DNA of 64,000 nucleotides from Psychrobacter sp. P11F6. Lineage in GTDB: Bacteria; Pseudomonadota; Gammaproteobacteria; Pseudomonadales; Moraxellaceae. Below, piece by piece: positions 34,841-45,184 of the stretch (position 1 is the stretch's first letter; every line of letters begins with the position of its first letter). Under the pieces are notes generated by a model, which searched no databases, was not told where the DNA came from, and saw nothing but the letters and a program-made list of their open reading frames with translations. Where the stretch lies: assembly GCF_001435295.1 (NCBI RefSeq), contig NZ_CM003594.1:2170001-2234000 (forward strand). The letters are read 5' to 3'. Position numbers and translations under genes: made by a program.

Positions 34841-37800
34841 ATGCCAAAACGTATCGACATAAAAAGCATTCTTATCATAGGCGCAGGTCCTATCGTCATC
34901 GGTCAAGCATGTGAGTTTGATTATTCGGGTGCACAGGCCTGTAAAGCGCTAAAAGAAGAAGGCTATCGCGTCATCTTGGTCAACTCAAACCCTGCGACCA
35001 TCATGACTGACCCTACCATGGCGGACGCGACTTATATTGAGCCAATTACTTGGCAGACCGTTGAGCAAATCATTGCTAAAGAACGCCCTGACGCCATCTT
35101 GCCAACGATGGGCGGACAGACCGCTCTAAACTGTGCCTTAGAATTAGACAAACACGGCGTCTTGACCAAGTATAACTGCGAGTTGATTGGCGCGACCAAA
35201 GATTCAATCGAGATGGCAGAAGATCGCAACTTATTTGATAAAGCCATGAAGCGTATCGGCCTTGAATGCCCGCGCGCTGAAACCGCTGAGACCATGGAAG
35301 AAGCATTTGCAACACAAGAAAAAATGGGCTATCCCTGTATCATTCGTCCATCATTTACCATGGGTGGTTCAGGTGGCGGTATCGCTTATAACCGCGATGA
35401 ATTTATCGAGATTTGTGAGCGTGGCTTTGACTTATCACCAAACCATCAATTGCTCATCGATGAATCGTTAATCGGTTGGAAAGAATATGAGATGGAAGTG
35501 GTTCGTGACAAAAACGACAACTGTATCATCATCTGTGCGATTGAGAACTTTGACCCAATGGGCGTGCACACTGGCGACTCAATCACAGTTGCGCCAGCGC
35601 AAACTTTGACCGACAAAGAATACCAAATCATGCGTAATGCCTCATTGGCAGTACTACGTGAAATCGGCGTTGAAACAGGCGGCTCAAACGTTCAGTTCGG
35701 TATTAACCCTGATACTGGTCGTATGGTCGTCATCGAGATGAATCCACGTGTATCACGCTCGTCTGCCCTAGCCTCAAAAGCGACGGGCTTCCCGATTGCT
35801 AAAATCGCGGCAAAATTAGCCATTGGTTATACGCTTGATGAATTGCAAAATGACATCACTGGTGGCAAAACGCCAGCCAGCTTTGAGCCAGCGCTTGATT
35901 ATGTGGTCACAAAAATTCCACGTTTTAACTTTGAAAAATTCCCACAAGCAGATAGTGTGTTATCAACCCAAATGAAATCGGTTGGTGAAGTCATGGCGAT
36001 TGGTCGTAACTTCCAAGAATCGATGCAAAAAGCTTTACGTGGGATGGAAACTGGCAATGATGGTTTTGATGAACAAATTGACTTTGCTGCTATCAAAGAC
36101 GGTAATCTGAGCATTGAAAAGGCACGTAGCGAGATTACCAATCGTTTGACCATTCCAACGCCTGAACGTATTTATTATATCGCTGATGCTTTCCGTATCG
36201 GTATGAGCGTCGATGAAGTATTCAACTTAACCAAAATTGATCCATGGTTCTTGGTACAAATCGAAGATATCGTGAAAACTGAAGCACAAGTTAAAGCGTT
36301 AGGTTTTGGTGGTTTAACTGAGAAGAACTTACGCAGCTTTAAGCGTAAAGGTTTATCAGATTTGCGTTTAGCAAAACTCCTTGGTGTCTCACAAAAGCAA
36401 CTACGTAAAAAACGTTGGGACTTAAACGTCTATCCAGTCTATAAGCGCGTCGATACCTGCGCGGCAGAATTTGCCACCAGCACCGCCTATATGTACTCAA
36501 CCTACGATAGCGAATGTGAAGCCAACCCAACGAATAACAAGAAAATCATGGTTATCGGTGGCGGGCCTAACCGTATCGGTCAAGGTATCGAGTTTGACTA
36601 TTGCTGTGTCCACGCAGCCCTTGCCATGCGCGAAGACGGCTACGAGACCATCATGGTCAACTGTAACCCTGAAACGGTTTCGACCGATTATGATACCTCC
36701 GACCGTCTCTACTTTGAGCCAATCACCTTAGAAGATGTACTTGAAATCGTCCGTATCGAGAATCCTGATGGCGTGATTGTACAGTTTGGTGGTCAAACGC
36801 CATTGAAACTGGCGCGCGCTCTTGAAGCTGCTGGCGTCAAAATCATTGGTACTAGCCCAGATGCGATTGACCGCGCTGAAGACCGCGAACGCTTCCAGCA
36901 TATGATTCAGCAATTGAACCTTATCCAACCAACCAATGCTTTAGCGACGAGCTTAGAAGATGGTTTGGTCAAGGCAAAAGACGTTGGCTATCCGTTGGTA
37001 GTACGCCCATCATATGTACTTGGTGGTCGCGCGATGGAAATCGTATATAACGAAGATGAGCTCAGACATTACCTACGTACTGCGGTACAAGCGTCAAACG
37101 AAGCGCCCGTACTATTAGACCGCTTCTTAGACGATGCGATCGAAGTCGATGTCGACTGCGTTAGCGACGGTACAGACGTCGTGATTGGCGGTATCATGCA
37201 GCATATCGAACAAGCTGGCGTGCACTCTGGTGACTCAGCCTGTTCATTGCCACCTTACTCATTGTCTGATGAGCTGTGCGATGTGATGCGCGCGCAAACG
37301 GTTGCCATGGCAAAAGAGCTTGGTGTTGTAGGTTTAATGAACGTACAGTTTGCCGTAAAAGGTGAAACGATTTATATCTTAGAAGTGAACCCTCGCGCTG
37401 CCCGTACCGTGCCGTTTGTCTCTAAATGTATCGGTACTTCACTAGCGCAAATCGCGGCACGCTGCATGGCTGGCACCTCATTAAAAGACCAAGGCTTTAC
37501 CACTGAAATCGTTCCGGCATTTTTCGCGGTCAAAGAAGCGGTATTCCCGTTTGCGAAGTTCCCTGGCGTTGACCCAATCTTGAGCCCTGAGATGAAATCA
37601 ACCGGTGAAGTGATGGGCGTTGGTAAAACCTTTGGCGAAGCATTTTATAAAGCCATTATCGGTAGTAATGAGCGTCTGCCAGGTCTACCGACCGAAGGCG
37701 AAACCAAAACTGTCTTTATCTCAGTACGTGATAGTGACAAAGCACAAATCGCCCCTATCGCTCGCCAGCTTGTCGACTTTGGTTTTAACATTGTATCAAC

Positions 37801-38110
37801 CACTGGTACGCAAAAAATATTGAGCGACGCCGGTATTGAGTGCAAGCAAATCAATAAAGTTACCGAAGGTCGCCCGCATATCGTCGATGCCTTGAAAAAT
37901 GGTAAAATCGACCTTATTATCAATACTACTGAAGGCAAACAGGCACAAGAGGATTCATTCTCTATCCGCCGTAGCGCCCTGCAAGGTAAAGTATTTTATG
38001 TGACGACTTTAGGGGCGGCAGACGCGGTTTGTAAATCTTATGCCATTGACCTACCGTTTGAGGTCTATAAGCTACAAGATTTGCACGAACAAGCAAAGAC
38101 TATTGCTTAG
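34841..38110 (+). CDS. carB: Carbamoyl phosphate synthase, large subunit
   Basis: 1089 residues with the duplicated architecture: first ATP-grasp half beginning [20 protein letters not shown], second half beginning [19 protein letters not shown], each with the [12 protein letters not shown] or [15 protein letters not shown] grasp loop, an oligomerisation region between, and a C-terminal MGS-like regulatory domain ([15 protein letters not shown] through [16 protein letters not shown]), the site of UMP/ornithine control in E. coli. It makes carbamoyl phosphate from bicarbonate, ammonia and two ATP. Cotranscription with carA is likely. Confidence 0.99.
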   Translation: MPKRIDIKSILIIGAGPIVIGQACEFDYSGAQACKALKEEGYRVILVNSNPATIMTDPTMADATYIEPITWQTVEQIIAKERPDAILPTMGGQTALNCALELDKHGVLTKYNCELIGATKDSIEMAEDRNLFDKAMKRIGLECPRAETAETMEEAFATQEKMGYPCIIRPSFTMGGSGGGIAYNRDEFIEICERGFDLSPNHQLLIDESLIGWKEYEMEVVRDKNDNCIIICAIENFDPMGVHTGDSITVAPAQTLTDKEYQIMRNASLAVLREIGVETGGSNVQFGINPDTGRMVVIEMNPRVSRSSALASKATGFPIAKIAAKLAIGYTLDELQNDITGGKTPASFEPALDYVVTKIPRFNFEKFPQADSVLSTQMKSVGEVMAIGRNFQESMQKALRGMETGNDGFDEQIDFAAIKDGNLSIEKARSEITNRLTIPTPERIYYIADAFRIGMSVDEVFNLTKIDPWFLVQIEDIVKTEAQVKALGFGGLTEKNLRSFKRKGLSDLRLAKLLGVSQKQLRKKRWDLNVYPVYKRVDTCAAEFATSTAYMYSTYDSECEANPTNNKKIMVIGGGPNRIGQGIEFDYCCVHAALAMREDGYETIMVNCNPETVSTDYDTSDRLYFEPITLEDVLEIVRIENPDGVIVQFGGQTPLKLARALEAAGVKIIGTSPDAIDRAEDRERFQHMIQQLNLIQPTNALATSLEDGLVKAKDVGYPLVVRPSYVLGGRAMEIVYNEDELRHYLRTAVQASNEAPVLLDRFLDDAIEVDVDCVSDGTDVVIGGIMQHIEQAGVHSGDSACSLPPYSLSDELCDVMRAQTVAMAKELGVVGLMNVQFAVKGETIYILEVNPRAARTVPFVSKCIGTSLAQIAARCMAGTSLKDQGFTTEIVPAFFAVKEAVFPFAKFPGVDPILSPEMKSTGEVMGVGKTFGEAFYKAIIGSNERLPGLPTEGETKTVFISVRDSDKAQIAPIARQLVDFGFNIVSTTGTQKILSDAGIECKQINKVTEGRPHIVDALKNGKIDLIINTTEGKQAQEDSFSIRRSALQGKVFYVTTLGAADAVCKSYAIDLPFEVYKLQDLHEQAKTIA

Positions 38111-38280
38111 CTCTATTGACTTAGCAGCATAATTTCAGTAGATTAAGCATAACGGCAACGCTCGTTTAACAGCGGATGCAAAACTTGTTATCGATTTTCA
38201 TATAACAATAGGGCTTTAAAAAAACGTACGGCTTAAAAAAGCAGTACTTTAAAAAAATAAAGTTTTAAAAAGATAGACCT

Positions 38281-38319
38281 AAAAAGCATAGTGGCTAAAC
38301 TGCGACTATGCTTTTTATT
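38281..38319 (+). terminator. carB terminator
   Basis: AAAAAGCATAGT (38281-38292) pairs with ACTATGCTTTTT (38305-38316). It lies 170 bp after the carB stop. Confidence 0.85.
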
Positions 38320-38435
38320 ACGTAAGGTTAAAGTGCCTTGTTTGTCAGTGTATCCATGCTCACAGATAAGCGCGTGTTTAGTTGTTACGCAGTCTAAACC
38401 TCATTCTTTTTATATCTTCACATACTCATTGCAAC

Positions 38436-38486
38436 AACACTGACACCATCTCACTATTCACTAAGAGTAGGAGATGGTGTGGTGTT
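38436..38486 (+). promoter_or_regulatory. Long leader hairpin just upstream of greA
   Basis: ACACCATCTC (38443-38452) pairs perfectly with GAGATGGTGT (38471-38480). An inner CTATTC/GAGTAG stem (one G-U) and outer AACAC/GTGTT arms extend it to about 21 bp. It ends 20 nt before the greA ATG, leaving the ribosome-binding site AAGGAAAAAAC just free. A regulatory hairpin controlling elongation or initiation is likely; E. coli greA has a leader terminator giving the GraL RNA, but no strong T-run follows here. Confidence 0.5.
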
Positions 38487-38505
38487 ATTGGTTTAAGGAA
38501 AAAAC

Positions 38506-38982
38506 ATGCAACGTTATCCCATGACTCCGCAAGGACATGCGGCTCTAGAAGCCGAATTAAAACAGTTAAAAAGCATCGACCGTCCACGCATCACTGCTTC
38601 TATCGCTGAAGCCCGTGAACATGGCGATTTGAAAGAAAATGCTGAATATCATGCTGCTCGCGAACAGCAAGGTTTTTGTGAAGCGCGTATCCGTGATATC
38701 GAAGCCAAACTTGGCGGCGCGCAAGTGATTGATCCTGCAACATTGCCAAAAGATGGTCGTGTGATATTCGGCGTGAGCGTCGTTATCGAAAACATGGACA
38801 CCGGAGAAGAAAAACAATACAAAATCGTTGGTGATGATGAAGCAGACTTTAAAGCGGGTAAAATCTCAGTCAATTCACCGATCGCACGTGGTTTGATTGG
38901 TAAGTCTGAAGGCGATGAAGCACGTATTGAAACGCCAAAAGGCGTGGTCGAATACGAAATCATGAAAGTGATTTACGATTAA
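38506..38982 (+). CDS. greA: Transcription elongation factor GreA
   Basis: 158 residues. The N-terminal coiled coil contains [29 protein letters not shown], whose acidic tip residues reach the RNA polymerase active site. The C-terminal domain is [24 protein letters not shown] and [14 protein letters not shown]. GreA promotes cleavage of backtracked RNA. Ribosome-binding site AAGGA. It is close to the E. coli protein throughout. The gene stands alone behind the carAB terminator, with a strong hairpin in its leader. Confidence 0.98.
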   Translation: MQRYPMTPQGHAALEAELKQLKSIDRPRITASIAEAREHGDLKENAEYHAAREQQGFCEARIRDIEAKLGGAQVIDPATLPKDGRVIFGVSVVIENMDTGEEKQYKIVGDDEADFKAGKISVNSPIARGLIGKSEGDEARIETPKGVVEYEIMKVIYD

Positions 38983-39466
38983 TTTTCCCGATTTGAGAAA
39001 TATCTGAATAGAAATCCTTTGATAGCAATTCTTTGATAAATAAAAAGCTTTTGATGACAGCAGTATTTTAACGTGAATCAGCTGGCAATTCGCCTAGCAA
39101 ATGAGCGTAGAAAGTAGTACACAACCTCATTATGAATAGAGCAGAAGTTACACAACGCTGCTTTTTTAGTCTATTTGTTTTAGCGCATAATTGCTCGAGT
39201 ATAGATGCTGAGCCTTGTGACTATTACAAGTGTCTCATTATAAGCATTAGACATCAGTGCTTAGCAACTGACTAAAATAATGATGGAGAGATAGCGAACG
39301 TTGGCTATCATTAGTATCTTTACCCTCGTTATTTGACATGGTTTACATGATCATTTGACGGGGGTTTTTCTTTTCTAGGTGTTGTTTTCTAAGCGTTATT
39401 TTTTACGCTTTGCTTTCTGCTACTACATTAGCGGCTTTATTTACTGTTATTTTAAAGGAATCTATT
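38983..39466. other. Intergenic region downstream of greA
   Basis: 484 bp without a supported gene. Visible: a hairpin GATAGC-GAACGTTG-GCTATC (39290-39309), a terminator-like stem CCCTCGT/ACGGGGG followed by TTTTTC (39323-39369), and two ATTTGAC copies at 39331 and 39353. Confidence 0.4.
39323..39369 (+). terminator. Possible terminator with long loop
   Basis: CCCTCGT (39323-39329) pairs with ACGGGGG (39358-39364, one G-U) and is followed by TTTTT. The loop of 28 nt is long, so assignment is tentative. Confidence 0.35.
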
Positions 39467-40399
39467 ATGACCATACACATCGATATGCCAGCGTTACTGA
39501 CTATAAATAAGAAGGCGTTTACCCAGCACAGCCTCGTCAAAAAAAGCGTGATAAGCACTGCTATTCCAACAATCTTAGCAGGCGCTTTATTGACAGTATC
39601 TACCGCACATGCTGCGCCTGAGATCGCCACCATTTCGTCTGCTGGTAGTAGTACTACCGTCGTTGAGCAGTATTCTGACGGTAAAACCGCGACCATTACA
39701 GCGACACCACATGGCATCACTATGCAAGACGGCATGCCTTATGCGGTGACTCAAGTAACCAATGTGCCACGCTATACGGTCGTCACCCAAGGCAGCACCA
39801 CGGTTACGAGCGTACCTGTGACCAACCAAGTCACCAATCAAACCAGCAAGGTTGATGTCATAGCTGTGCCGACGACTAGCGTGACACAAGTATTGCCTGT
39901 GACGACGGCTACCCAATTGCCAGTCATCAATACACCAACGACAACCGTAGTAACGAACCAACCTGCAACGACGCAAATAGTATCTACGTCTTTAGATGCT
40001 CTGCAACTGACCCCGACTTTTAGTACGCCTGACGTGGTGAATGCACAAACCAAAGTGATGAAAATATTAAAAAATAAAGATGGTCGCGAAGTGGCTGTAC
40101 CTGCGAACCATATCGCACCTGGCGACATCATCGAATACCACACCACTTATACCAATACCACGGCACAACCCGTCACTGACATCAATGCCATGGTATCACT
40201 GCCAAATGGCGTGCAATTGGTATCATTGAATAGCCCACTACCAACGCTTGCGACAACAGGTGGCGACAGTTATCAGACTATCCAACAAGTTGGCAACACT
40301 GTAGTCATCACAGAAAATTACTCTGGACTCAAATGGAACTTAGTAGATCTTCCTGCTAACGCACCGCAAACGGTTGTTATACGTGCGAAGGTTCAGTAA
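39467..40399 (+). CDS. Exported Thr/Val-rich protein with DUF11-like C-terminal domain
   Basis: 310 residues from the ATG at 39467 (AAAGGAA upstream). A long N-terminal region ends with a signal-like segment (STAIPTILAGALLTVSTAHAA). A low-complexity Thr/Val/Gln-rich tract (about residues 100-180, with TQVTNVPRYTVV and TSVTQVLPVTTATQLPV) follows. The C-terminal domain (GDIIEYHTTYTNTTAQPVTDI and the end) reads like DUF11/Ig-like surface repeats. Probably a cell-envelope protein. No clear homologue function. Confidence 0.6.
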   Translation: MTIHIDMPALLTINKKAFTQHSLVKKSVISTAIPTILAGALLTVSTAHAAPEIATISSAGSSTTVVEQYSDGKTATITATPHGITMQDGMPYAVTQVTNVPRYTVVTQGSTTVTSVPVTNQVTNQTSKVDVIAVPTTSVTQVLPVTTATQLPVINTPTTTVVTNQPATTQIVSTSLDALQLTPTFSTPDVVNAQTKVMKILKNKDGREVAVPANHIAPGDIIEYHTTYTNTTAQPVTDINAMVSLPNGVQLVSLNSPLPTLATTGGDSYQTIQQVGNTVVITENYSGLKWNLVDLPANAPQTVVIRAKVQ

Positions 40400-40465
40400 A
40401 AATTAGATTTGAAAGTTTAGATTTGAAAATATTGTTATTTAATAAATCTTAAAATTAAAATTAAT

Positions 40466-40508
40466 AAAAGGTCTTGCCGGCTAATTTCCTAGTCAGCAAG
40501 ACCTTTTT
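40466..40508 (+). terminator. Terminator after the Thr/Val-rich protein gene
   Basis: AAAAGGTCTTGC (40466-40477) pairs with GCAAGACCTTTT (40496-40507), followed by Ts. Confidence 0.85.
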
Positions 40509-40589
40509 GATGAGTGTTCCTTATTCCTTAACAACTAACCTTTTGCTATAGTGCAATTAATTCAAAACAAGTATCCGGTCATTATTTCC

Positions 40590-41204
40590 ATGTATAAATT
40601 TACTGCTCTCTATTCATTAGCTTTTATCATTTATAGCTGTATTTTTAGTTCTATATCTTGGGCTGAAGCTGCCGAACCAAAATTTGACGCTAGCTTTTAT
40701 ATGTCAAAAATTTGTACTGCATATATGAGTAAAGACGGTTATGAGTATTGCGATGATGGTTATATCCTTAAAAGCGAAACGTTAAATAATGGCGAAGTAA
40801 TAGAAACCGTGCTTATGAATGGAATAGGTCATTACGGCTGGAACCATACTTCGCTCAAAAAAATCGATAAAGATACTTATCATGTCTATATCGGCTGTGG
40901 CAACCCGTGCGGTGCTAATATGCTATTTGGTCGTGGCGGCAAGGAGCAATACTTTGGCCGTTATTTCACCTTTGACCTAAACAGTCGGTGTAGCGTTGGA
41001 TATAATAATGATAAACAATTATGGACGGCTAGCCGATTTTTTTCAGATAAAGAAATCGATTTTCCTTCAACCTATGACCCTGACGCTTTTGCAGCTTACC
41101 CCAAGTACAACGTCGAGTTTGATAAAAAAGGACGTCTCATTGTCAAAGAATACTTCTCAGAAGAAGTGGTTCAAACCTTGCCTAATCCCTGCTCTCATAA
41201 TTAA
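40590..41204 (+). CDS. Secreted protein of unknown function
   Basis: 204 residues from the ATG at 40590 with a signal peptide (FTALYSLAFIIYSCIFSSIS, cleavage probably after WAEA). A GTG at 40551 would add 13 residues; the ribosome-binding site is weak for both. The mature part is acidic with many Tyr/Asp and about six cysteines (for example YIGCGNPCGANMLFGRGG), suggesting disulphides in the periplasm. I do not recognise the family. Single gene. Confidence 0.6.
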   Translation: MYKFTALYSLAFIIYSCIFSSISWAEAAEPKFDASFYMSKICTAYMSKDGYEYCDDGYILKSETLNNGEVIETVLMNGIGHYGWNHTSLKKIDKDTYHVYIGCGNPCGANMLFGRGGKEQYFGRYFTFDLNSRCSVGYNNDKQLWTASRFFSDKEIDFPSTYDPDAFAAYPKYNVEFDKKGRLIVKEYFSEEVVQTLPNPCSHN

Positions 41205-41323
41205 AAAAATTTCATAAATAGCACGACAACAGTTGTCGCATGAAATAAATATTTCTTCAATAATTACAGTGACTTACAAGACAATTTGCTAAAATAATAG
41301 CCAATAAATGAATTGGTAATTTT

Positions 41324-42592
41324 ATGGCCACCATCAATTATGAACGACTACAAGGCAAGCTCAATATTTTAGCGGATGCTGCTAAATATGATGTTTCTTG
41401 CTCATCATCGAGTGGCACGCGCAAAAACCAAGGCGGTGGTCTGGGCGATGCTTCTGCAACTGGTATCTGTCACAGCTATACTGAAGATGGTCGCTGCGTC
41501 AGCTTGTTAAAAATCCTCTTAAGCAATCATTGCATATACGACTGCGCTTATTGCACCTCACGCAAAAGCAATGACACGCCGCGTGCTGCTTTTAGCGTCG
41601 AGGAAGTGGTTGATTTAACCATGCAGTTTTATCGCCGTAACTATATCGAAGGGTTATTTCTTAGCTCAGGTATTTTTAAGAGTGGCGATTATACGATGGA
41701 GCGACTGGTTGAGGTCGCTAAGATATTGCGGACACGTGAACGCTTTAATGGCTATATCCATTTAAAGACCATTCCGGGTGCATCAAAAGAGTTGCTGTTA
41801 GAAGCGGGATTATACGCCGATCGTCTCAGCGTTAATATCGAGATTCCAACGATATCTGGCTTGGCTTTACTCGCACCAGAGAAGTCGCATGATGAATTAA
41901 AAGCACCGATGGAAACCGTTAAAACTGAAATTATTACGATCAAAGAGAGCTGTAAAACCCATAAAAAAGCACCGAAATTTGTGCCAGCAGGTCAAACCAG
42001 TCAAATGATTGTTGGCGCGAGTAACGAGACTGACTTGCAAGTGATTCAGCTATCGAGTCATTTTTATCAGCAATATGATTTGAAGCGCGTCTACTATTCA
42101 GGCTATGTGCCGATGTTGTCTGACAGTCGCCTGCCAGCGATTGGGACGCCTGTGCCAATGATACGTGAAAACCGTCTGTATCAAGCGGATTGGCTGATGC
42201 GTTTTTATGGTTTTGGCGCGCATGAAATCGTTGAACCAGACTCGCCATTTTTAGATTTAGACTGCGACCCAAAGCTTGCTTGGGCAATCCGCCATCGCGA
42301 GCATTTTCCGGTCAATATTCAAACCGCAAGCTATGAGATGATTGTCCGCATTCCCGGTATCGGCACCAAAACGGCTAAAAAGATAGTGAAGGCGCGCAAG
42401 TTTAACCAGTTGACACTTTATCATCTCAAAAAAATGGGCGCGGCTGTCAATCGCGCCAAATACTTCATCGCAACTACCGGAAAAAACGAACATTTAGCGC
42501 ATTTAACGCGTGATAACTTCCGGCAATATGTATTGGCACAGACGCAGACCAAGTATAAAGATCAACGTAATGGACAGCTGGCGCTGTTTTAA
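41324..42592 (+). CDS. Radical SAM protein, putative DNA modification/repair
   Basis: 422 residues. The radical SAM cysteine motif is C70, C74, C77 (HCIYDCAYCTSRKS, the canonical CX3CX2C). A C-terminal helix-hairpin-helix (RIPGIGTKTAKKIVKARKF, near residue 343) gives nonspecific DNA contact. The architecture matches the TIGR03916 family, annotated from context as DNA modification/repair. The next gene, 57 bp away, encodes its usual DUF4130 partner. Reaction and substrate are unknown; an action on damaged or modified DNA bases is inferred from the HhH domain and from UDG-linked relatives of the partner. Confidence 0.87.
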   Translation: MATINYERLQGKLNILADAAKYDVSCSSSSGTRKNQGGGLGDASATGICHSYTEDGRCVSLLKILLSNHCIYDCAYCTSRKSNDTPRAAFSVEEVVDLTMQFYRRNYIEGLFLSSGIFKSGDYTMERLVEVAKILRTRERFNGYIHLKTIPGASKELLLEAGLYADRLSVNIEIPTISGLALLAPEKSHDELKAPMETVKTEIITIKESCKTHKKAPKFVPAGQTSQMIVGASNETDLQVIQLSSHFYQQYDLKRVYYSGYVPMLSDSRLPAIGTPVPMIRENRLYQADWLMRFYGFGAHEIVEPDSPFLDLDCDPKLAWAIRHREHFPVNIQTASYEMIVRIPGIGTKTAKKIVKARKFNQLTLYHLKKMGAAVNRAKYFIATTGKNEHLAHLTRDNFRQYVLAQTQTKYKDQRNGQLALF

Positions 42593-42649
42593 ATAGCACT
42601 GTTGTAATTAGCATTGTTTCAATGATTACTATTTTAAATAGGAATATAG

Positions 42650-43522
42650 ATGTCACAACTGCTGCAAAGCCACGACTATACTGTCGGTCACTTAACACCC
42701 AGCATCGTGCTTTATGAGCCAAGTTTTGAGGGTTGGCTGAGTGCGGTATTTTATGTCTATGCCAATAAACTGCAAAACGATGATTCTCTACAGTTAATCG
42801 CCCAAGACTGCTATGTACCTTCATTAATCGCACAAGCGACTAGCGTTACTACTGATGAAGACAATGCCGAACGCGTACTGACCAAGCTTAATCAGCTCTT
42901 AGGTCGTTCCGGTATGCGCAATATTCTCTGGGGATTTTTATCCGAAAAAGACAATATCGGTACGATTTTATTTCAGGTAGTCAAATATGCCATTGACTAC
43001 CCTAATCGCTCTATCATGGAGGATTTGGGTAATCTTAATGTTTTAGAGCTGGTGCAAACGGTCAAGTCTGTTGGTCGTGAGAAGCATCGTATGGAAGCCT
43101 TTGTACGTTTTGAGCATACCACTGACGATATCTATTTTGCGCGAGTAGAGCCTGATTTTAATGTCTTGCCTTTGATTGGTGAGCATTTTCGTCAGCGCTA
43201 CCAAGACCAACACTGGGCGATTTATGATTTATCCCGTGGCTATGGCATTTATTATGACAAGAGCCAAAGCACGCCATCACGACCTGCGACTTTGCAAACT
43301 ATCACTGATTTAGATGATACCGTGCTGCGCAATCCTGCCAGTATTCATAGCGAGGATGAGCAGCGCTATCAAAAATTTTGGCAAGGTTACTTTACTAACG
43401 TCAACATCAAAGAGCGTAAAAACCTACGTTTGCATAAGCAATACTTGCCGCAGCGCTATTGGAAATACTTAAGCGAAAAACAAGTACTGCCCAATGCTGA
43501 GCATTTACAGAAACGTCGCTAA
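42650..43522 (+). CDS. DUF4130 protein, partner of the radical SAM enzyme
   Basis: 290 residues, matching what I know as TIGR03915/DUF4130. Landmarks: YEPSFEGWLSAVFYVYANK, MEAFVRFEHTTDDIYFARVE, PDFNVLPLIGEHFRQRY and WAIYDLSRGYGIYYDKSQS. In some genomes this domain is fused to a uracil-DNA-glycosylase domain, which is absent here. RBS TAGGAA. It lies directly behind the radical SAM gene, so the two very likely act together. No enzyme activity has been shown to my knowledge. Confidence 0.87.
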   Translation: MSQLLQSHDYTVGHLTPSIVLYEPSFEGWLSAVFYVYANKLQNDDSLQLIAQDCYVPSLIAQATSVTTDEDNAERVLTKLNQLLGRSGMRNILWGFLSEKDNIGTILFQVVKYAIDYPNRSIMEDLGNLNVLELVQTVKSVGREKHRMEAFVRFEHTTDDIYFARVEPDFNVLPLIGEHFRQRYQDQHWAIYDLSRGYGIYYDKSQSTPSRPATLQTITDLDDTVLRNPASIHSEDEQRYQKFWQGYFTNVNIKERKNLRLHKQYLPQRYWKYLSEKQVLPNAEHLQKRR

Positions 43523-43671
43523 TGACTTTTATCCTTCTATTCAAGCCTTTATGCGTCTCTCTCTTAGAAACTCGACCATATAACCTTATCTTTTTATCTT
43601 GATGGTTGAGTTTTGGCGGCTTTTAACTGACAATAGCCACTTGTTATTATGAACTGGTCACCAATGCCATT

Positions 43672-45021
43672 ATGAAAGTTATGCGCCTATTATCGTCTTT
43701 AAAGCATGATGAATCCGAGCGCGGTATTTTTCATCTTGGGCGCGCATTGGTCAAAAATGGCCATACCTCCATCATCGTCTCTAGCGCCGATGAAGATAAT
43801 GATCTGGTCAAACGCCTAAAGCGTGATGGCAATAACTATCATCAGCTACACATGAATAAAAAGTCTTGGCTGTCGTTACTACAAGTCACGGCGCTGCGGC
43901 GTTTAATTGAAGAGTACGACCCTGACGTGATCCATGTGCACTCACGCACACCTGCATGGATACTGCATTTGGCATTGCGCCGCGCCCGCGTCAAGCGGAT
44001 ACCAAAGCTAGTGTCAACCATGTATGGTTTTTATCCGATCAATAAATATTCTCAAGCCTTACTCGATGTCGATACCATCATTACCGTCTCCGATAGTGTG
44101 ACCAATTATCTAAAAAAAGGCCTGCGCCGAGAAGATGCAGACCCTAAAGTCATCAAACGCATCTACCGTGGTATCGATACGCGCCGCTATCCTTATCGTC
44201 ATAATCCATCTGTTTATTGGCTACGGCATACTTTTGCTGAATATCCTGAGCTTGAGCATAAAAAGTGGCTGGTATTTCCAACCATTATTGGCAACGAATA
44301 TGGTCAGGAATGGCTGATTGATATTTTGGGCAACTTGCAAGAGCAGTTCCCTAACATCCACGTCATTATCATGGATGATGATTATAGAGATGGTGACGTC
44401 GCACACGAAGATTTTCGTCAACGCACTAATACATTAGGGTTGGCTGATCGAATTACTTATGTAGGTAGCAAACGTAATGACATGCGTGAATGGCTCTCAG
44501 CCGCCAATATCGTGATGGCGCTTGCTAATGAGCCTGAATCAATCGGCATCAACGCCTTACAAGCGATTCATTTAGGCACGCCCGTTATTGGTTGGGATCA
44601 GGCCGCATTTAGTGAGATTTTACAACCGCTATATCCTCAAGGGTTGGTCAAAAAATACAATGCCAATGCGCTATGCAAAGCAGTCAGAAACCAATTAGAA
44701 AGCGTTACGCGCCCTGAAATGACCAACAAATTCACCATGCGTGAGATGATTGAAGAAACCCTCGCTGTCTACCAAGGTTTATACGACGACTCGCTCGCAG
44801 AGGAACAAGCTGCGAGCGATGCCGCTGCTGTCAAAAGAATTAAAAAGACGCTAAAAAAATCCTCTAAACCCACTAGTAAGAAGCCTGAGTCTGCTTATGT
44901 CGCGCTAGAACCAGCCGATAAACAAACCAAAGTAAAGCTTATCAAAGAAAAACCTAAAGCGATGAGTCCCTTAAATCCGCTTACTGACTCAGACACGCTT
45001 CAAGATCATAAAGACCTGTAA
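43672..45021 (+). CDS. GT4-like glycosyltransferase
   Basis: 449 residues. Two Rossmann halves: an N-terminal acceptor domain (RLLSSLKHDESERGIFHLGR, DPDVIHVHSRTPAW) and a C-terminal nucleotide-sugar domain (DPKVIKRIYRGIDTRRYPY, LADRITYVGSKRNDMREWL, ANEPESIGINALQAIHLG with the E-x7-E-type signature). The final 60 residues are Lys-rich and low-complexity, unusual for the family. Likely transfers a sugar in lipopolysaccharide or capsule assembly, but no other polysaccharide genes are nearby. Confidence 0.85.
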   Translation: MKVMRLLSSLKHDESERGIFHLGRALVKNGHTSIIVSSADEDNDLVKRLKRDGNNYHQLHMNKKSWLSLLQVTALRRLIEEYDPDVIHVHSRTPAWILHLALRRARVKRIPKLVSTMYGFYPINKYSQALLDVDTIITVSDSVTNYLKKGLRREDADPKVIKRIYRGIDTRRYPYRHNPSVYWLRHTFAEYPELEHKKWLVFPTIIGNEYGQEWLIDILGNLQEQFPNIHVIIMDDDYRDGDVAHEDFRQRTNTLGLADRITYVGSKRNDMREWLSAANIVMALANEPESIGINALQAIHLGTPVIGWDQAAFSEILQPLYPQGLVKKYNANALCKAVRNQLESVTRPEMTNKFTMREMIEETLAVYQGLYDDSLAEEQAASDAAAVKRIKKTLKKSSKPTSKKPESAYVALEPADKQTKVKLIKEKPKAMSPLNPLTDSDTLQDHKDL

Positions 45022-45095
45022 GCCTATCACTTTATTACTTAGGCTAATATCTAACAGCTTGCTGGGGCGTGTTTTCACAATGAATTATTTCATAC

Positions 45096-45128
45096 AAAAA
45101 AACGCGGCTTCTATTTTTAGAAGCCGCG
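45096..45128 (-). terminator. Terminator of the puuD-puuR operon
   Basis: On the minus strand CGCGGCTTCTA-AAAA-TAGAAGCCGCG is followed by TTTTTTTGT. Confidence 0.88.
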
Positions 45129-45184
45129 CGGAAAATCACTATGGTTATTTAAACATCAACTTAAATGGCTATTAAAATGCTCAC

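Noticed and set aside
39331..39360. TTGACA at 39333 as a -35 box
   Set aside because: No convincing -10 hexamer at the right distance; the region folds as a terminator-like stem instead.
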